Source: Amycolatopsis mongoliensis (GTDB taxonomy: Bacteria > Actinomycetota > Actinomycetes > Mycobacteriales > Pseudonocardiaceae). Taken from it: a stretch of DNA of 64,000 nucleotides. A program made the translations under genes and the position numbers. Shown piece by piece: positions 38,906-47,828 of the stretch (position 1 is the first letter of the stretch; each line of letters begins with the position of its first letter). The notes under the pieces are model-generated. The model did not search any database, was not told where the DNA came from, and saw only the letters and a list, made by a program, of their open reading frames with translations. Location of the stretch: NCBI RefSeq assembly GCF_030285665.1, contig NZ_CP127295.1:10354001-10418000 (forward strand), given 5' to 3'.

Positions 38906-39475
38906 TCACCCGTGGTGTGGCCGCGGCCCCGCACCGGCCCTCAGCCGCAGCGCGGAGACGAGGAAGAAGACACCGCCGAGCGTGGCGTAACCGGCCAAGG
39001 TCGCCAGCGAAGCACCGTCCTTTGTGGCTTGCAGGATGAACGACGTCCCGGCGAGCACGGAGATCCCGCCGCTGAGGATCATCGGCCACTGACCGCCCAG
39101 GCCGCGCCGGAGGACGCCGACGACGAGCTGGACGAGGCCGGCCACGATCGCCCAGGCGCCCCACACGCGCAGGACGCCGGGGATCCCGGACGAGGCGGCG
39201 ACGGCCAGCCCGGCGGCGGCGAGCAGGCTGATCGCCGCGTTCGCGTACAGGCCCGCCACCGGCTTGGCCGCCTTCGCCGAGCGGGCGTCGACGATCGCCG
39301 CGGCCACGTCGAACACCGGGTACAGCACGAGCAGCGCGATGCTGACGGGACCGAGGCTCGACGCGGTGGCGAACAGCAGCCCGGCCCACCCGAGAGCGAA
39401 CGCGAACCGGGTGAAGTACAACCGCCGCAAGGACTGCGCGACGCCGGCGGGGGCCGGGGCAGTGCTGGTGGTCAT
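38906..39475 (-). CDS. DUF308-like membrane protein, TetR-controlled
   Basis: A 189-residue hydrophobic protein with about five or six transmembrane segments (FALGWAGLLFATASSLG, SIALLVLYPVFDVAAAIVD, ISLLAAAGLAVAASSGIPG and others), resembling DUF308/HdeD-like proteins. It starts at ATG 39475, 14 bp inside the edge of an 18-bp operator at 39490-39507. It is divergent from a TetR gene with a second copy of that operator, so the regulator almost certainly controls this gene. The function is unknown; such pairs often respond to hydrophobic compounds. Confidence 0.78.
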   Translation of the reverse strand: MTTSTAPAPAGVAQSLRRLYFTRFAFALGWAGLLFATASSLGPVSIALLVLYPVFDVAAAIVDARSAKAAKPVAGLYANAAISLLAAAGLAVAASSGIPGVLRVWGAWAIVAGLVQLVVGVLRRGLGGQWPMILSGGISVLAGTSFILQATKDGASLATLAGYATLGGVFFLVSALRLRAGAGPRPHHG

Positions 39476-39489
39476 GGGCTCTCCTAGGT

Positions 39490-39507
39490 AGACAGACCGT
39501 TCTATCT
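39490..39507. promoter_or_regulatory. TetR operator copy 1 (DUF308 side)
   Basis: AGACAGACCGTTCTATCT, an imperfect inverted repeat matching copy 2 at 39546-39563 in 17 of 18 positions. It ends 15 bp from the DUF308 start codon, where a bound repressor would block initiation. Confidence 0.8.
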
Positions 39508-39545
39508 CGCACCGACGACTATGGCAGGTCGCCGCGCTCGCCGCA

Positions 39546-39563
39546 AGACAGATCGTTCTATCT
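39546..39563. promoter_or_regulatory. TetR operator copy 2 (tetR side)
   Basis: AGACAGATCGTTCTATCT, 15 bp before the tetR GTG. The two operators are 56 bp apart and placed symmetrically with respect to the two start codons, pointing to joint repression and autoregulation. Confidence 0.8.
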
Positions 39564-39577
39564 GCTAGCCTGGAGGG

Positions 39578-40144
39578 GTGTCCGAAGCACGAGCCCGGCT
39601 GCTGACGTCGGCAACCCGCCTCTTCTATTCGGAGGGGCTCCACTCGGTCGGGATCGACCGGGTCATCGCCGAGGCGGGCGTCACCCGCGCGACGCTGTAC
39701 CGGCACTTCCCGAGCAAGGACGACCTGCTGGTCGCCTACCTGACCGCCGCCGACCAGGCGATCCGCGCCGGTGTGGAGGCAGCCCGCACCGCCGGGGCCT
39801 CCCCGGTCGACGCCGTCCGCGCGGTGGCGGCCTCGATCGCCGACGGCATCCGGTCACCGGGGTTCCGCGGCTGCGCGTTCCTCAACGCCGCGGCGGAGTA
39901 CCCCGACCCGGCGCACCCGGTGCACCAAGCGGTCCTGACCCACCGGAACTGGTTCCTGCAGGTGGTCACCGAACTGCTGGAGGCCACCGGCGAGCCGGCC
40001 CCCGAGCCGGCGGCAAGGCATTTCGTGATGCTGCGCGACGGCGCGATGGCGGCGGGCTGCCTGACCGACCCGGCACCGGTCTGCGAAACGTTCCTCCGCG
40101 GCGTCGAGGGAATCCTGAAGTACCGGAACACTCCGGTCGCTTGA
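39578..40144 (+). CDS. TetR/AcrR family transcriptional regulator
   Basis: A 188-residue TetR repressor. The N-terminal helix-turn-helix domain is typical: LLTSATRLFYSEGLHSVGID, then VIAEAGVTRATLYRHFPSKD. The C-terminal half is helical and has CAFLNAAAEYPDP, seen in the TetR_C group related to YcdC/PsrA-like regulators. The GTG start follows GGAGG closely. It is divergent from the DUF308 gene with twin operators between them, so autoregulation is expected. The inducer is unknown. Confidence 0.92.
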   Translation: MSEARARLLTSATRLFYSEGLHSVGIDRVIAEAGVTRATLYRHFPSKDDLLVAYLTAADQAIRAGVEAARTAGASPVDAVRAVAASIADGIRSPGFRGCAFLNAAAEYPDPAHPVHQAVLTHRNWFLQVVTELLEATGEPAPEPAARHFVMLRDGAMAAGCLTDPAPVCETFLRGVEGILKYRNTPVA

Positions 40145-40277
40145 GCCGCGGTCGTTTTCCGGCCACCATTTTTCGTTTCTTCGGCCGGAAGCCGGAAATC
40201 TCCCGTATCCTCGGATCGGGATCTCCTGGAAACTCTCCGAAAGTCACGGTCAACGCGGACCCGAGGGAGCTGTCGAC

Positions 40278-41018
40278 GTGGTCGAGACGCACGACATCGT
40301 TCGCCCGCCCGCCGAGCTCAGCGCGGCCCTCGCGGCCATCGGCAGCGCGACGGCCAGCGGCGAGCTCAGCCGCATGGGCATCCGCAGCGCGTTCATCCGC
40401 GGCCCGGTCTCGGTCACCCCCGGCGTGCGCGTGGCCGGCCCGGCGCTGACGCTGCAGTTCCTGCCCAAGCGGGAGGACCTCTACCCCGTCGACGAGTACG
40501 AAGAACCGGAAAAGCAGCTGCACCGGCACGTCATGTACCACGCCCAGCCCGGCGACATGATCGTCGTCGACGCGCGCGGCGACATGGAAAGCGGCGTGTT
40601 CGGCGAGATGATGCTGACCTACTTCAAGGGCCGCGGCGGCGCCGGCGTCGTGGTCGACGGGTGCCTGCGCGACACCGGCGAGGCCAAGCAGCTCGGCCTC
40701 GGGCTGTGGATCCGGGGCGCCACCCCGAACTTCCACGCCCAGACGGGCATCGTCCCGGCCGCCGTCAACGTACCGGTGGCGTGCGGCGGCACGCTCGTCG
40801 AGCCGGGCGACATCGTCGTCGCCGACGACGACGGGGCGGTCGTGGTGCCGGTCAAGCTCGCCCCGGCCCTGGTGGCCCACGCTCAGGAACACGCGGAATG
40901 GGAGGAGTTCTCCCGGATCCGGCTGGCCGAAGGCGGCGACATGCGGCTGTACTACCCACTCTCGGACGAGGCCCGGCCCGAGTACGAGCGGTGGCGCGCC
41001 GAGCGCGGTCCGGCCTGA
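40278..41018 (+). CDS. RraA-like / 4-hydroxy-4-methyl-2-oxoglutarate aldolase family protein
   Basis: A 246-residue member of the RraA/HMG-aldolase fold. Family blocks are GPALTLQFLP, GDMIVVDARGDMESGVFGEM, and GGAGVVVDGCLRDTGEAKQL, which carries the Arg-Asp pair that holds the divalent metal in aldolase-active members. VEPGDIVVADDDGAVVVPV closes the fold. In catabolic loci these proteins split or decarboxylate 2-oxo acids derived from sugar acids. GTG 40278 has GGGAG upstream. It is convergent with the first enolase-superfamily gene (8-bp gap) and likely completes the same pathway. Confidence 0.83.
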   Translation: MVETHDIVRPPAELSAALAAIGSATASGELSRMGIRSAFIRGPVSVTPGVRVAGPALTLQFLPKREDLYPVDEYEEPEKQLHRHVMYHAQPGDMIVVDARGDMESGVFGEMMLTYFKGRGGAGVVVDGCLRDTGEAKQLGLGLWIRGATPNFHAQTGIVPAAVNVPVACGGTLVEPGDIVVADDDGAVVVPVKLAPALVAHAQEHAEWEEFSRIRLAEGGDMRLYYPLSDEARPEYERWRAERGPA

Positions 41019-41026
41019 CAGCGCTT

Positions 41027-42286
41027 TCAGCTCCAGAGCCGGTCGTGGCTCGACTCCTTGTCCCAGTGCGTCGTCTCGGCGAAGAACACCGGATCGCGCG
41101 GGTCGAGGTGGCGGCGCAGCAGCTCCTCGTCGAGGTCTCCGAACCCCAGTCCCGGCGTGTCCGGAACCGTGATGTGGCCGTTGCGGATCAGCGGGCCGGT
41201 GACGAGGTCGCTCCAGAACTCCACGTCGGCCGCGTGGTGTTCGAGGGCGAGGAAGTTCTCCGTGGCGGCGGCCAGGTGCACGCACGCCATCGTCGCGATC
41301 GGCGACGCCGCCAGGTGCAGCGCCATCGCGATCCCGCGCTCCTGCGCGTAGTCGCCGATCCGCTTGGTCTCCGCGATCCCGCCCGCCGTCGCCGGGTCGG
41401 GGTGCACGACGCGGATCGCACCGGCGTCCAGCAGCGGCCGGAAGCCGTCGAGCAGGTAGATGTCCTCCCCCGTGCACGTCGGGACGGCGACGGCTTCGGT
41501 GAGCTGCCGCCACTGGCCGGTCAGCTGCCACGGGATCAGGTCCTCGATCCACGCCAGCGTGAACGGTTCCAGCGCGCGGCCGATCCGGATGCCCGAGTCG
41601 AGGGCGATGTGGCCGAAGTGGTCGGCGGCGAGCGCGATGTCGTAGCCGACGACGGACCGCACGATGTCCACGTAGGACACCAGGTGGTCGACACCCTTCG
41701 CGGTGACCTGGATGCCGGTGAACGGGTGCATCGTCGTGGAGTCCGCGCGGGCACCCGGCGGCGCGATCAGCGCCCCCGGCACGTCCCACAGCAGGTCGAT
41801 GCCCACGTCCATCTTCAGCATCGTGAACCCGCGCTGCCTGCGCTCCAGCAGCCGGGTGCCCATGGCGTGCGGGTCCGGCAGCGACGGCGTGTCCGCGTAG
41901 CAGCGGATCTCGTCCCGGAACCGGCCGCCGATCAGCGCGTACGCGGGCACCCCGTACGCCTTGCCGGCCAGGTCCACCAGCGCCATCTCGATGCCGGAGA
42001 CGCCGCCGCCCTGCCGGCCGTGGAACCCGAACTGCTTGACCTTGCGGAAGATCTTGTCGACGTTGCAGGGGTTCTCGCCGACGAGCCTGCTCTTGAGCAT
42101 GAGCGCGTAGGTGGCGCTGGCCTGGTCGCGGACCTCCCCGTAGCCGGCCAGCCCCTGGTTGGTGTCGATCCGGATGATCGACGAGCGGAACGGCACGCCG
42201 GCCAGGTTGGCCACCCGCAGGTCGGTGATGCGCAGGTCGCTCGGCCGGGACGCCGTCGCGACGTGCTCCTCCGTGATCGCGCTCAT
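41027..42286 (-). CDS. Mandelate racemase/muconate lactonizing-type sugar-acid dehydratase 1
   Basis: A 419-residue enolase-superfamily enzyme. The barrel carries a Lys-x-Asp block (MLKMDVG), metal ligands Asp in LAADHFGH, Glu in AWIEDLIPW and Glu in CTGEDIYLL, and the late histidine in MALHLAAS. These features fit acid-sugar dehydratases or lactone isomerases, which abstract a proton next to a carboxylate. It is the last gene of the GntR-led operon, overlapping the fused permease stop by ATGA. The exact substrate (an aldonate, uronate or aldarate) cannot be deduced. Confidence 0.87.
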   Translation of the reverse strand: MSAITEEHVATASRPSDLRITDLRVANLAGVPFRSSIIRIDTNQGLAGYGEVRDQASATYALMLKSRLVGENPCNVDKIFRKVKQFGFHGRQGGGVSGIEMALVDLAGKAYGVPAYALIGGRFRDEIRCYADTPSLPDPHAMGTRLLERRQRGFTMLKMDVGIDLLWDVPGALIAPPGARADSTTMHPFTGIQVTAKGVDHLVSYVDIVRSVVGYDIALAADHFGHIALDSGIRIGRALEPFTLAWIEDLIPWQLTGQWRQLTEAVAVPTCTGEDIYLLDGFRPLLDAGAIRVVHPDPATAGGIAETKRIGDYAQERGIAMALHLAASPIATMACVHLAAATENFLALEHHAADVEFWSDLVTGPLIRNGHITVPDTPGLGFGDLDEELLRRHLDPRDPVFFAETTHWDKESSHDRLWS

Positions 42287-44292
42287 CCCTTCACCGCTCC
42301 CGCGGTGAGGCCTTCGGTCAGGAACCGCTGCCCGAACCCGTACATGAGCACGACCGGGATGCTGACCAGCAGCGAGGCCGCGGCCAGCTGCCCCTGCGGC
42401 ACGACGTCCCCGAAGATCATCGACTGCATGCCGACGGGCAGCGTCTTGTAGTCGTCCTTGGTGATGAACACGAAAGCGAAGAGGAACTCGTTCCACGCGT
42501 TGGTGAGCGTGAACAGCGCGACCGCGAGCAGGCCCGGCTTGGCCAGCGGCAGCACGATCCGGCGGAACGCCCCGAACCGCGTGCAGCCGTCGACCAGCGC
42601 GGCCTCCTCGAGGTCGGCCGGGATCGACTTGAAGTAGCCGACGAGCAGCCACGTCGCGAACGGCAGGGTGAACGTCGGGTAGGCGAGCACCAGCGACCAC
42701 AACGAGTCGTTGAGCCCGATCCCGCTCATCAGCTGGTACAGCGGGATGAACAGCAGCGCGCCCGGCATCACGTAGGTGAGCAGGATCGTCACGGTGAAGC
42801 TCTCCGAACCCCGGAACTTCAGCCGTGCCAGCGCGTAGCCGGCCAGTGCCGCGCAGACCAGGGCGATCACGGTGGACGCCACCGACACCAGGATCGTGTT
42901 GACGTACCAGGTGCCGAACGCCCGGCCGGTGAACAGGTTGGTGAACTGCTCGGTGCTCCACGGCGTCGGCCAGAGGTCGTCGGTGCGCGCGACGATCTGG
43001 TCGTCGGACTTGAAGGCCGTGACCGTCATCCAGTAGAGCGGGGCGAGCACGAAACCCAGCAGGCCCACCAGTGCGATCCCGCTGCCGCCGCCGGCGACCA
43101 AGCGGGCCGCCAACCGGTTGCCGCGCGCGGCGAACGCGGAGACCACCCGGCCGACGGCGGCCGCCAGCACCACGAACACGCCCAGCACGAGCGCGGCCTT
43201 CCAGACGATGTGCGGCGACGCCCAGACCAGCACGAGCACCGAGGCCACGACGATCACCCACGGCAGCGCCTTGCGCTGAGCGGGGGTCAGCCGCCGGCGC
43301 CCGAGGTCGGCCGCGCCCGGCTGGTCGCTGCGCCGCATCATCCGCACGAGGATCACCACGAGGACGGCGATGATCGGCAGCATCACCAGCGTGACCGCGG
43401 CGCCCGCGCCCAGCTGCAGCTGCTGGATGGCCTTCGAGTAGGCCACCATCACGTACGGGGCGGTGGCGTCGCCCGGGCCGCCCTGGGTCATCAGCCAGAT
43501 CAGGTCGAAGTTGTTGAACGTCCAGATCGACGACAGCAGCACCGTCACGATCATGACCGGGCGCAACCCCGGCAGCGTGATGTGCACGAAGCGCTGCCAC
43601 GGCGAGGCGCCGTCCACCATCGCCGCCTCGTGCAGACCGCTGTCGATGGCCTTGAGCCCGGCGAGGAACGTCACCGTGAAGAACGGGATGCCCTTCCAGA
43701 CGTTGACCAGGATGACCGCCGGCATCGCGAGCGCGGGGTCGGACAGCCACTCCGCGGGCCACTTGTCGACGAGCCCCGTCGCGGCGAGGGCGGGCCCGAT
43801 CCCGGTGTCGGTGAGCAGGACGTTGACGCTGCCGAAGATCGGGTCGAGCAACGACCGCCAGGTGAAGGCCGTGACGACCGTCGGGATCACCCACGGCAGC
43901 AGGATCACCCCGGCGAGGATCGCCCGGCCGCGGCGCATGTGGTGCAGCATCAACGCGGCGATGAGACCGAAGGTCACCTTGAAGATCTCGGCGTAGGCGG
44001 TGAAGACGAACGAGTTGAGCACTCCCTTGTGGAACAGGGCGTCGCCGATCAGGGCGGTGTAGTTGTCCAGCCCGACGAAAACCGTCTCCGCGCCGTGGCG
44101 TTCCGTGGCGCTGGTGAAGATCGAGCCGACGATCGGGACCAGGATCAGGCCGGCGACCAGCACCAGCGTCGGCCCGATGAACACCGCGGCGAGGCGCCAG
44201 TCGCGCCCGAGCCGCCGCTGCGTACGCGTGAGCGAGGACGACGCGGCCGGCGCCGGACGGGCCGGCGCCGGGCGCGATCGCAGGACGGTCAC
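42283..44292 (-). CDS. Fused CUT1 sugar ABC permease (MalF-like + MalG-like in one chain)
   Basis: A 669-residue protein holding two binding-protein-dependent permease domains that are normally separate. The first half (about 1-310) has the EAA loop EAAMVDGASPWQRFVHITLP. The second (about 385-669) has EEAALVDGCTRFGAFRRIVL and the usual MalG-type ending. Between them is a stretch of extra hydrophobic segments around residues 335-390 (LPWVIVVASVLVLVWAS). No stop or frameshift separates the halves, so the fusion appears real. It forms the transmembrane channel of the importer with the upstream lipoprotein. No ATPase gene accompanies it. The GTG start overlaps the binding-protein stop. Confidence 0.9.
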   Translation of the reverse strand: MTVLRSRPAPARPAPAASSSLTRTQRRLGRDWRLAAVFIGPTLVLVAGLILVPIVGSIFTSATERHGAETVFVGLDNYTALIGDALFHKGVLNSFVFTAYAEIFKVTFGLIAALMLHHMRRGRAILAGVILLPWVIPTVVTAFTWRSLLDPIFGSVNVLLTDTGIGPALAATGLVDKWPAEWLSDPALAMPAVILVNVWKGIPFFTVTFLAGLKAIDSGLHEAAMVDGASPWQRFVHITLPGLRPVMIVTVLLSSIWTFNNFDLIWLMTQGGPGDATAPYVMVAYSKAIQQLQLGAGAAVTLVMLPIIAVLVVILVRMMRRSDQPGAADLGRRRLTPAQRKALPWVIVVASVLVLVWASPHIVWKAALVLGVFVVLAAAVGRVVSAFAARGNRLAARLVAGGGSGIALVGLLGFVLAPLYWMTVTAFKSDDQIVARTDDLWPTPWSTEQFTNLFTGRAFGTWYVNTILVSVASTVIALVCAALAGYALARLKFRGSESFTVTILLTYVMPGALLFIPLYQLMSGIGLNDSLWSLVLAYPTFTLPFATWLLVGYFKSIPADLEEAALVDGCTRFGAFRRIVLPLAKPGLLAVALFTLTNAWNEFLFAFVFITKDDYKTLPVGMQSMIFGDVVPQGQLAAASLLVSIPVVLMYGFGQRFLTEGLTAGAVKG

Positions 44293-45713
44293 TGCTTGTA
44301 GCCCTGCTGCTCGAAGATCTGGACGATCCGCGCGTGGGTCGTGGCCACGGCGTCGGCCGGCCGGGTGCCCTGGATGACCGACTGCATCATGTCGGTCAGC
44401 ACGTAGGCGGCGGTGGCGGCCTGCTCGCCGGGGCTCGGGGCCTGCGGGAAGGCGTAGCCGGTCTTGGTCTTCACCGGGAGCGGCGCGCGGGTCTGCTCCC
44501 GCAGCGCGGCGAAGGCCGGGTCACCGGTGGTGTAGTACGGGTCGGAGTCCCACACCTTGTCCCACGAGGGGTTGACCAGGCACGGTGCTTCCTTCGCGAC
44601 GCCGAGCAGCGCGCTCCCGCCGACCATGAACTTCGCGACCAGCTTGGCGAGGTCGGGGTTCTTCGCCCCCTTGAACACGACGAACGAGTTGGACTCGCCG
44701 TACGCGAGCGGCCGGTCGAGCGCCGGTCCGGTGGCGCCGTTGAACGGGTGGGTGTTGCCGTAGACCGGATTCTTCTTGGTCTTCGAGTCGGCGTAGACGC
44801 TGAACTGGTTGAGCGTGAGCCCCAGGATCTGGGCCAGCCAGTTCTCGTTGTTGCTCGAGTCGGTCCAGCTGCCGATCCCCGGCGGCAGCATCGGCGCGTA
44901 CTTGGGGTTCGTGTAGATATCGCCGATGAACCTGACGGCTTCGACGGTCTCCGGCGAGTTGAACGTCACCTTCGTGCCGGTGTTGTCCGCGATCGCCCCG
45001 CCGTAGGTGTTGATGACGTTCGCAATGAAGCCGTTGGCGTCGCCGGAGCGGTTCACCGTGAGCCCCCAGCCGAAACGCCGCTTCGCCGGGTCGGAGACCG
45101 CCAACGCGTTGTCGCGCAGCTCCTCCCACGAGTAGTAGGGCTTGAGCGGGAGACCCTTTTCCGTGTACCAGTCCTTGCGCAGGTACATCGCGGTCGCGAT
45201 GAAGTGGTAAGGGATCGCGAACCAGCGCCCGTCGAACACGCAGTAGTTGTTCGCCTCCGTCGCGGGTTCCCCGTAAAGCGCTTTCATCTCCTGGACCACG
45301 TCGGTGACGTCGGTGAGGGCACCGAGGTTGTGGAGCTGGCCGACGAACCGCCGGTCGCTCATGAAGGCCAGGTCGCGGTTGGTGCCCGCCTTCACCTCGG
45401 CGTCCATCTTCGCGACCATGTCGCCGGCGTCGCCGGAGACCAGGTCGTTGTGGATCGTGGTCCCGGTGGCCTGCGCGAACACCTGCAGCGACTTGTCCAG
45501 CGCCTTGTTGGCGGCCTCCGAGTACAGCTTCTGCGAGAGCATCCCCACCGACCCGCCGCGCAGGGCGGCCGCCTGGTCGAGCAGCGCCTTGGGCACCTGG
45601 ACGTCGACCTGCGGCGCGGGTGCGGGGCCGCCCCCACACCCGGCGAGGCCGAGTACGCCCAGCGCGCTCACGCCGAGGAACGTGCGCCTCGACAGGTCCG
45701 TTTTCTCTTCCAT
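44289..45713 (-). CDS. Extracellular sugar-binding lipoprotein of the ABC importer
   Basis: A 474-residue solute-binding protein of the CUT1 type. The N-terminus combines a twin-arginine motif (LSRRTFLG) with a lipobox (LGLAGC, Cys near 26), so it is probably folded before export and lipid-anchored outside the membrane. Later blocks such as DGRWFAIPYHFIATAMYLRK and YYSWEELRDNALAVSDP match the ligand-binding lobes of carbohydrate-binding proteins. It delivers the substrate to the fused permease encoded immediately downstream. Start ATG 45713. Confidence 0.9.
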   Translation of the reverse strand: MEEKTDLSRRTFLGVSALGVLGLAGCGGGPAPAPQVDVQVPKALLDQAAALRGGSVGMLSQKLYSEAANKALDKSLQVFAQATGTTIHNDLVSGDAGDMVAKMDAEVKAGTNRDLAFMSDRRFVGQLHNLGALTDVTDVVQEMKALYGEPATEANNYCVFDGRWFAIPYHFIATAMYLRKDWYTEKGLPLKPYYSWEELRDNALAVSDPAKRRFGWGLTVNRSGDANGFIANVINTYGGAIADNTGTKVTFNSPETVEAVRFIGDIYTNPKYAPMLPPGIGSWTDSSNNENWLAQILGLTLNQFSVYADSKTKKNPVYGNTHPFNGATGPALDRPLAYGESNSFVVFKGAKNPDLAKLVAKFMVGGSALLGVAKEAPCLVNPSWDKVWDSDPYYTTGDPAFAALREQTRAPLPVKTKTGYAFPQAPSPGEQAATAAYVLTDMMQSVIQGTRPADAVATTHARIVQIFEQQGYKQ

Positions 45714-45808
45714 GACAACTCCTCTCGCGTCCGATCGGGCGGACGCGTACCGACGGGGCGACGTTGCAACCGGCGGGACAGCGAGGCGAGCGCCCCGCTG
45801 CGGGTCGT

Positions 45809-46957
45809 TCATGCGGCGAAGGACGCCGTACTGCTGATGCGTTGTCCGGGCAGCCCGTCGAACAGCCCGGCCGAGCCGCGGGGCCGCCACAGCGGTACCG
45901 GGCCCGCGCCGGGCACGGGGTCGAGCGCCAGTGCGGCCGCCCGTTCCGCGGAGTCGAGCGCCCGCTGGACGACCAGTGCGTTGGCCACGCTCTGCGCGAC
46001 GCTGCCGACGGGCCGCACCCCGAACTGCACGGCGTCGGCGAAGTCGACGAGCTCCGCGCGGTAACCGTTGTCGCTGCCGTGGAAGACCGTCGTGTGGGCG
46101 GTGGCGTCGGAACCGCTGTGCGTCACGCGGCGCTCCGACTCGGACCCGGCGAGCACGAGCACGCCCTCGGTGCCGTACAGCCGCATGTCGTTGGGTTCGG
46201 GCGGCACCGGGATCTCGGGGTAGGACGCGGTGTAGTTGCCGATGGCGCCTCCGGTGAAGACGAGGGTGAGCGCGAGGTCCGACGGCGCGTCGATCGTGCT
46301 GTTGGCCGTCTGCACCGCACCGTGCAGCCGGGCGATGTCGCCGCAGAGCAGCCGGATCTGGGCGATGTGGTGCACGCCGAAGTCGAGGTGCACGCCGCCG
46401 CGGTACTGCGGCCGCTGCCGCCACGGCGTGCCGCTGAACCCGCCCTCGCGGGGCACCACCCGGCCGGCGTGCCGCCACGCCATCAGGTGCGGGCGGCCGA
46501 TCGCACCGCTGTCGAGCAACGCGCGGGCGTAGCGCAGGTCGTCGCGGTAGAAGAAGTTCTCGCCCATCACGAAGGTCCGGTCCGGATGCGCGGCCGCCAG
46601 GGCGAGGAAGGCGCCGGCCTGCTCCGCGTCGACGCCGGCCGGCTTCTCGCAGAGCACGTCCTTGCCCGCCGTGAGCGCGTCGCGCGCCACCTCGTACAAG
46701 TGCGGGATCGGCACCGAGATCAGCACGGCGTCCACGTCGTCGCGAGCCAGCAACGCGCCCCGGTCGGCGGTGGCCAGGGCCGGATCGACCCCGCTGTAGC
46801 CGGCGAACCTCGTGCGCTGCTCGGCCGAGGAGTCGGTGAACGCCGTGACCACGTACCGGTCGGCGAGGCCGCGCAAGGCCGGCCAGTGCAGCTTCTCGAC
46901 CGCGAGCCCGGTGCCGATCAGCCCCAGCCGGATCGGCGGGATCGCAGGTGCTGCCAT
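45809..46957 (-). CDS. Gfo/Idh/MocA family sugar dehydrogenase
   Basis: A 382-residue NAD(P)-dependent oxidoreductase. The Rossmann motif is IRLGLIGTGLAVEKLHWPAL, the catalytic-lysine motif LCEKPAGVDAEQ near residue 110, and GGVHLDFGVHHIAQIRLLCG provides the usual substrate-side histidine. It lies between the regulator and the binding-protein genes, so it likely oxidises the imported sugar to a sugar acid or lactone that the dehydratases then process. The product and the substrate are unknown. Confidence 0.87.
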   Translation of the reverse strand: MAAPAIPPIRLGLIGTGLAVEKLHWPALRGLADRYVVTAFTDSSAEQRTRFAGYSGVDPALATADRGALLARDDVDAVLISVPIPHLYEVARDALTAGKDVLCEKPAGVDAEQAGAFLALAAAHPDRTFVMGENFFYRDDLRYARALLDSGAIGRPHLMAWRHAGRVVPREGGFSGTPWRQRPQYRGGVHLDFGVHHIAQIRLLCGDIARLHGAVQTANSTIDAPSDLALTLVFTGGAIGNYTASYPEIPVPPEPNDMRLYGTEGVLVLAGSESERRVTHSGSDATAHTTVFHGSDNGYRAELVDFADAVQFGVRPVGSVAQSVANALVVQRALDSAERAAALALDPVPGAGPVPLWRPRGSAGLFDGLPGQRISSTASFAA

Positions 46958-47007
46958 GCCTCGTCCGTCCTCGTCGTCGGTTCCGGATCTCGGTCGTGCA
47001 GGGGGTG

Positions 47008-47754
47008 CTAACGCCGCCGGGCGGCCCGCTTGCTTCGCTGCTCCTTCTCCGAGAGGAGCGTGGAGTAGTTGTTGCTCAGGTGCCGGCGCATCGCCTCGCG
47101 GGCCTCGGCCGGATCGCGTGCCACGAGCGCCTCGTAGATCTCCGTGTGCTGGGCGGTGGCGCGGCGCAGCCCGGCCGGCGCCTCGTTGGTGAGGCGCCGG
47201 CTGGCCGTGCCCAGCCAGCGCGCGGAGTACATGATCCGGTCGAGGATGCGGTTGTTCGCCGCCCGGCAGATCTCCATGTGGAATTCGTGGTCGACCTCGA
47301 GGTAGGCCTCGGGATCCGTTTCGAGCGCCGCCATGCGGTCGATCTCGTCACCGAGCCGGGCCAGCGCCTCGTCGGTGATGCCGGTCGCGGCCATCGCGGC
47401 GAGTTCGGGTTCGAGCAGCACGCGCATCCGGTGCAGCTCCTCCAGCAGCTCGTCGACGATCTCCGCGGGCAGCCACTCGATCAGCAACGGGTTCAGGTAG
47501 TCCCACTCCGCGCGGGGGCGCACGACGACGCGGCGGCCCTGCGCGACGTCGACGATGTCGAGCGAGGCGAGGATCTTGAGCGTCTCCCGCGCCACGACGC
47601 GGGACACCCCGAACTCCTGGGAGATCTCGAGTTCCGACGGGGCCCGGCCGTCCTCGATTTCGCCGCTGACGATGCGCCGGGTCAGGTGGGCTGCCACCTG
47701 CACCGGGAGGGTCCGGACCTTGACAGCGTCCGGAGACTCTTGTCTCCTTTGCAT
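47008..47754 (-). CDS. FadR-type GntR family transcriptional regulator
   Basis: A 248-residue GntR regulator. The winged helix is at residues 15-80 (VAAHLTRRIVSGEIEDG, SELEISQEFGVSRVVARETL). The C-terminal FCD effector domain has the metal-binding pattern DHEFHMEICRAANNRILDRI and a later RATAQHTEIYEALVARDP. It heads the sugar-acid operon and is divergent from the second dehydratase gene; the 74-bp gap between them contains a near-palindrome (47763-47775). It probably represses both directions until a pathway sugar acid binds. Confidence 0.9.
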   Translation of the reverse strand: MQRRQESPDAVKVRTLPVQVAAHLTRRIVSGEIEDGRAPSELEISQEFGVSRVVARETLKILASLDIVDVAQGRRVVVRPRAEWDYLNPLLIEWLPAEIVDELLEELHRMRVLLEPELAAMAATGITDEALARLGDEIDRMAALETDPEAYLEVDHEFHMEICRAANNRILDRIMYSARWLGTASRRLTNEAPAGLRRATAQHTEIYEALVARDPAEAREAMRRHLSNNYSTLLSEKEQRSKRAARRR

Positions 47755-47762
47755 GTCATCAG

Positions 47763-47775
47763 CTTATCGGACAAG
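47763..47775. promoter_or_regulatory. Candidate FadR/GntR operator
   Basis: CTTATCGGACAAG, two 6-bp arms around one base with a single mismatch. It starts 9 bp upstream of the regulator ATG, in the shared divergent promoter, and has the short spacing typical of FadR-type sites. Confidence 0.45.
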
Positions 47776-47828
47776 TTGGACCTCGCGACAGACTGTTTCC
47801 CCAGGCACTACTCTGCGGCGGGAGAGCA

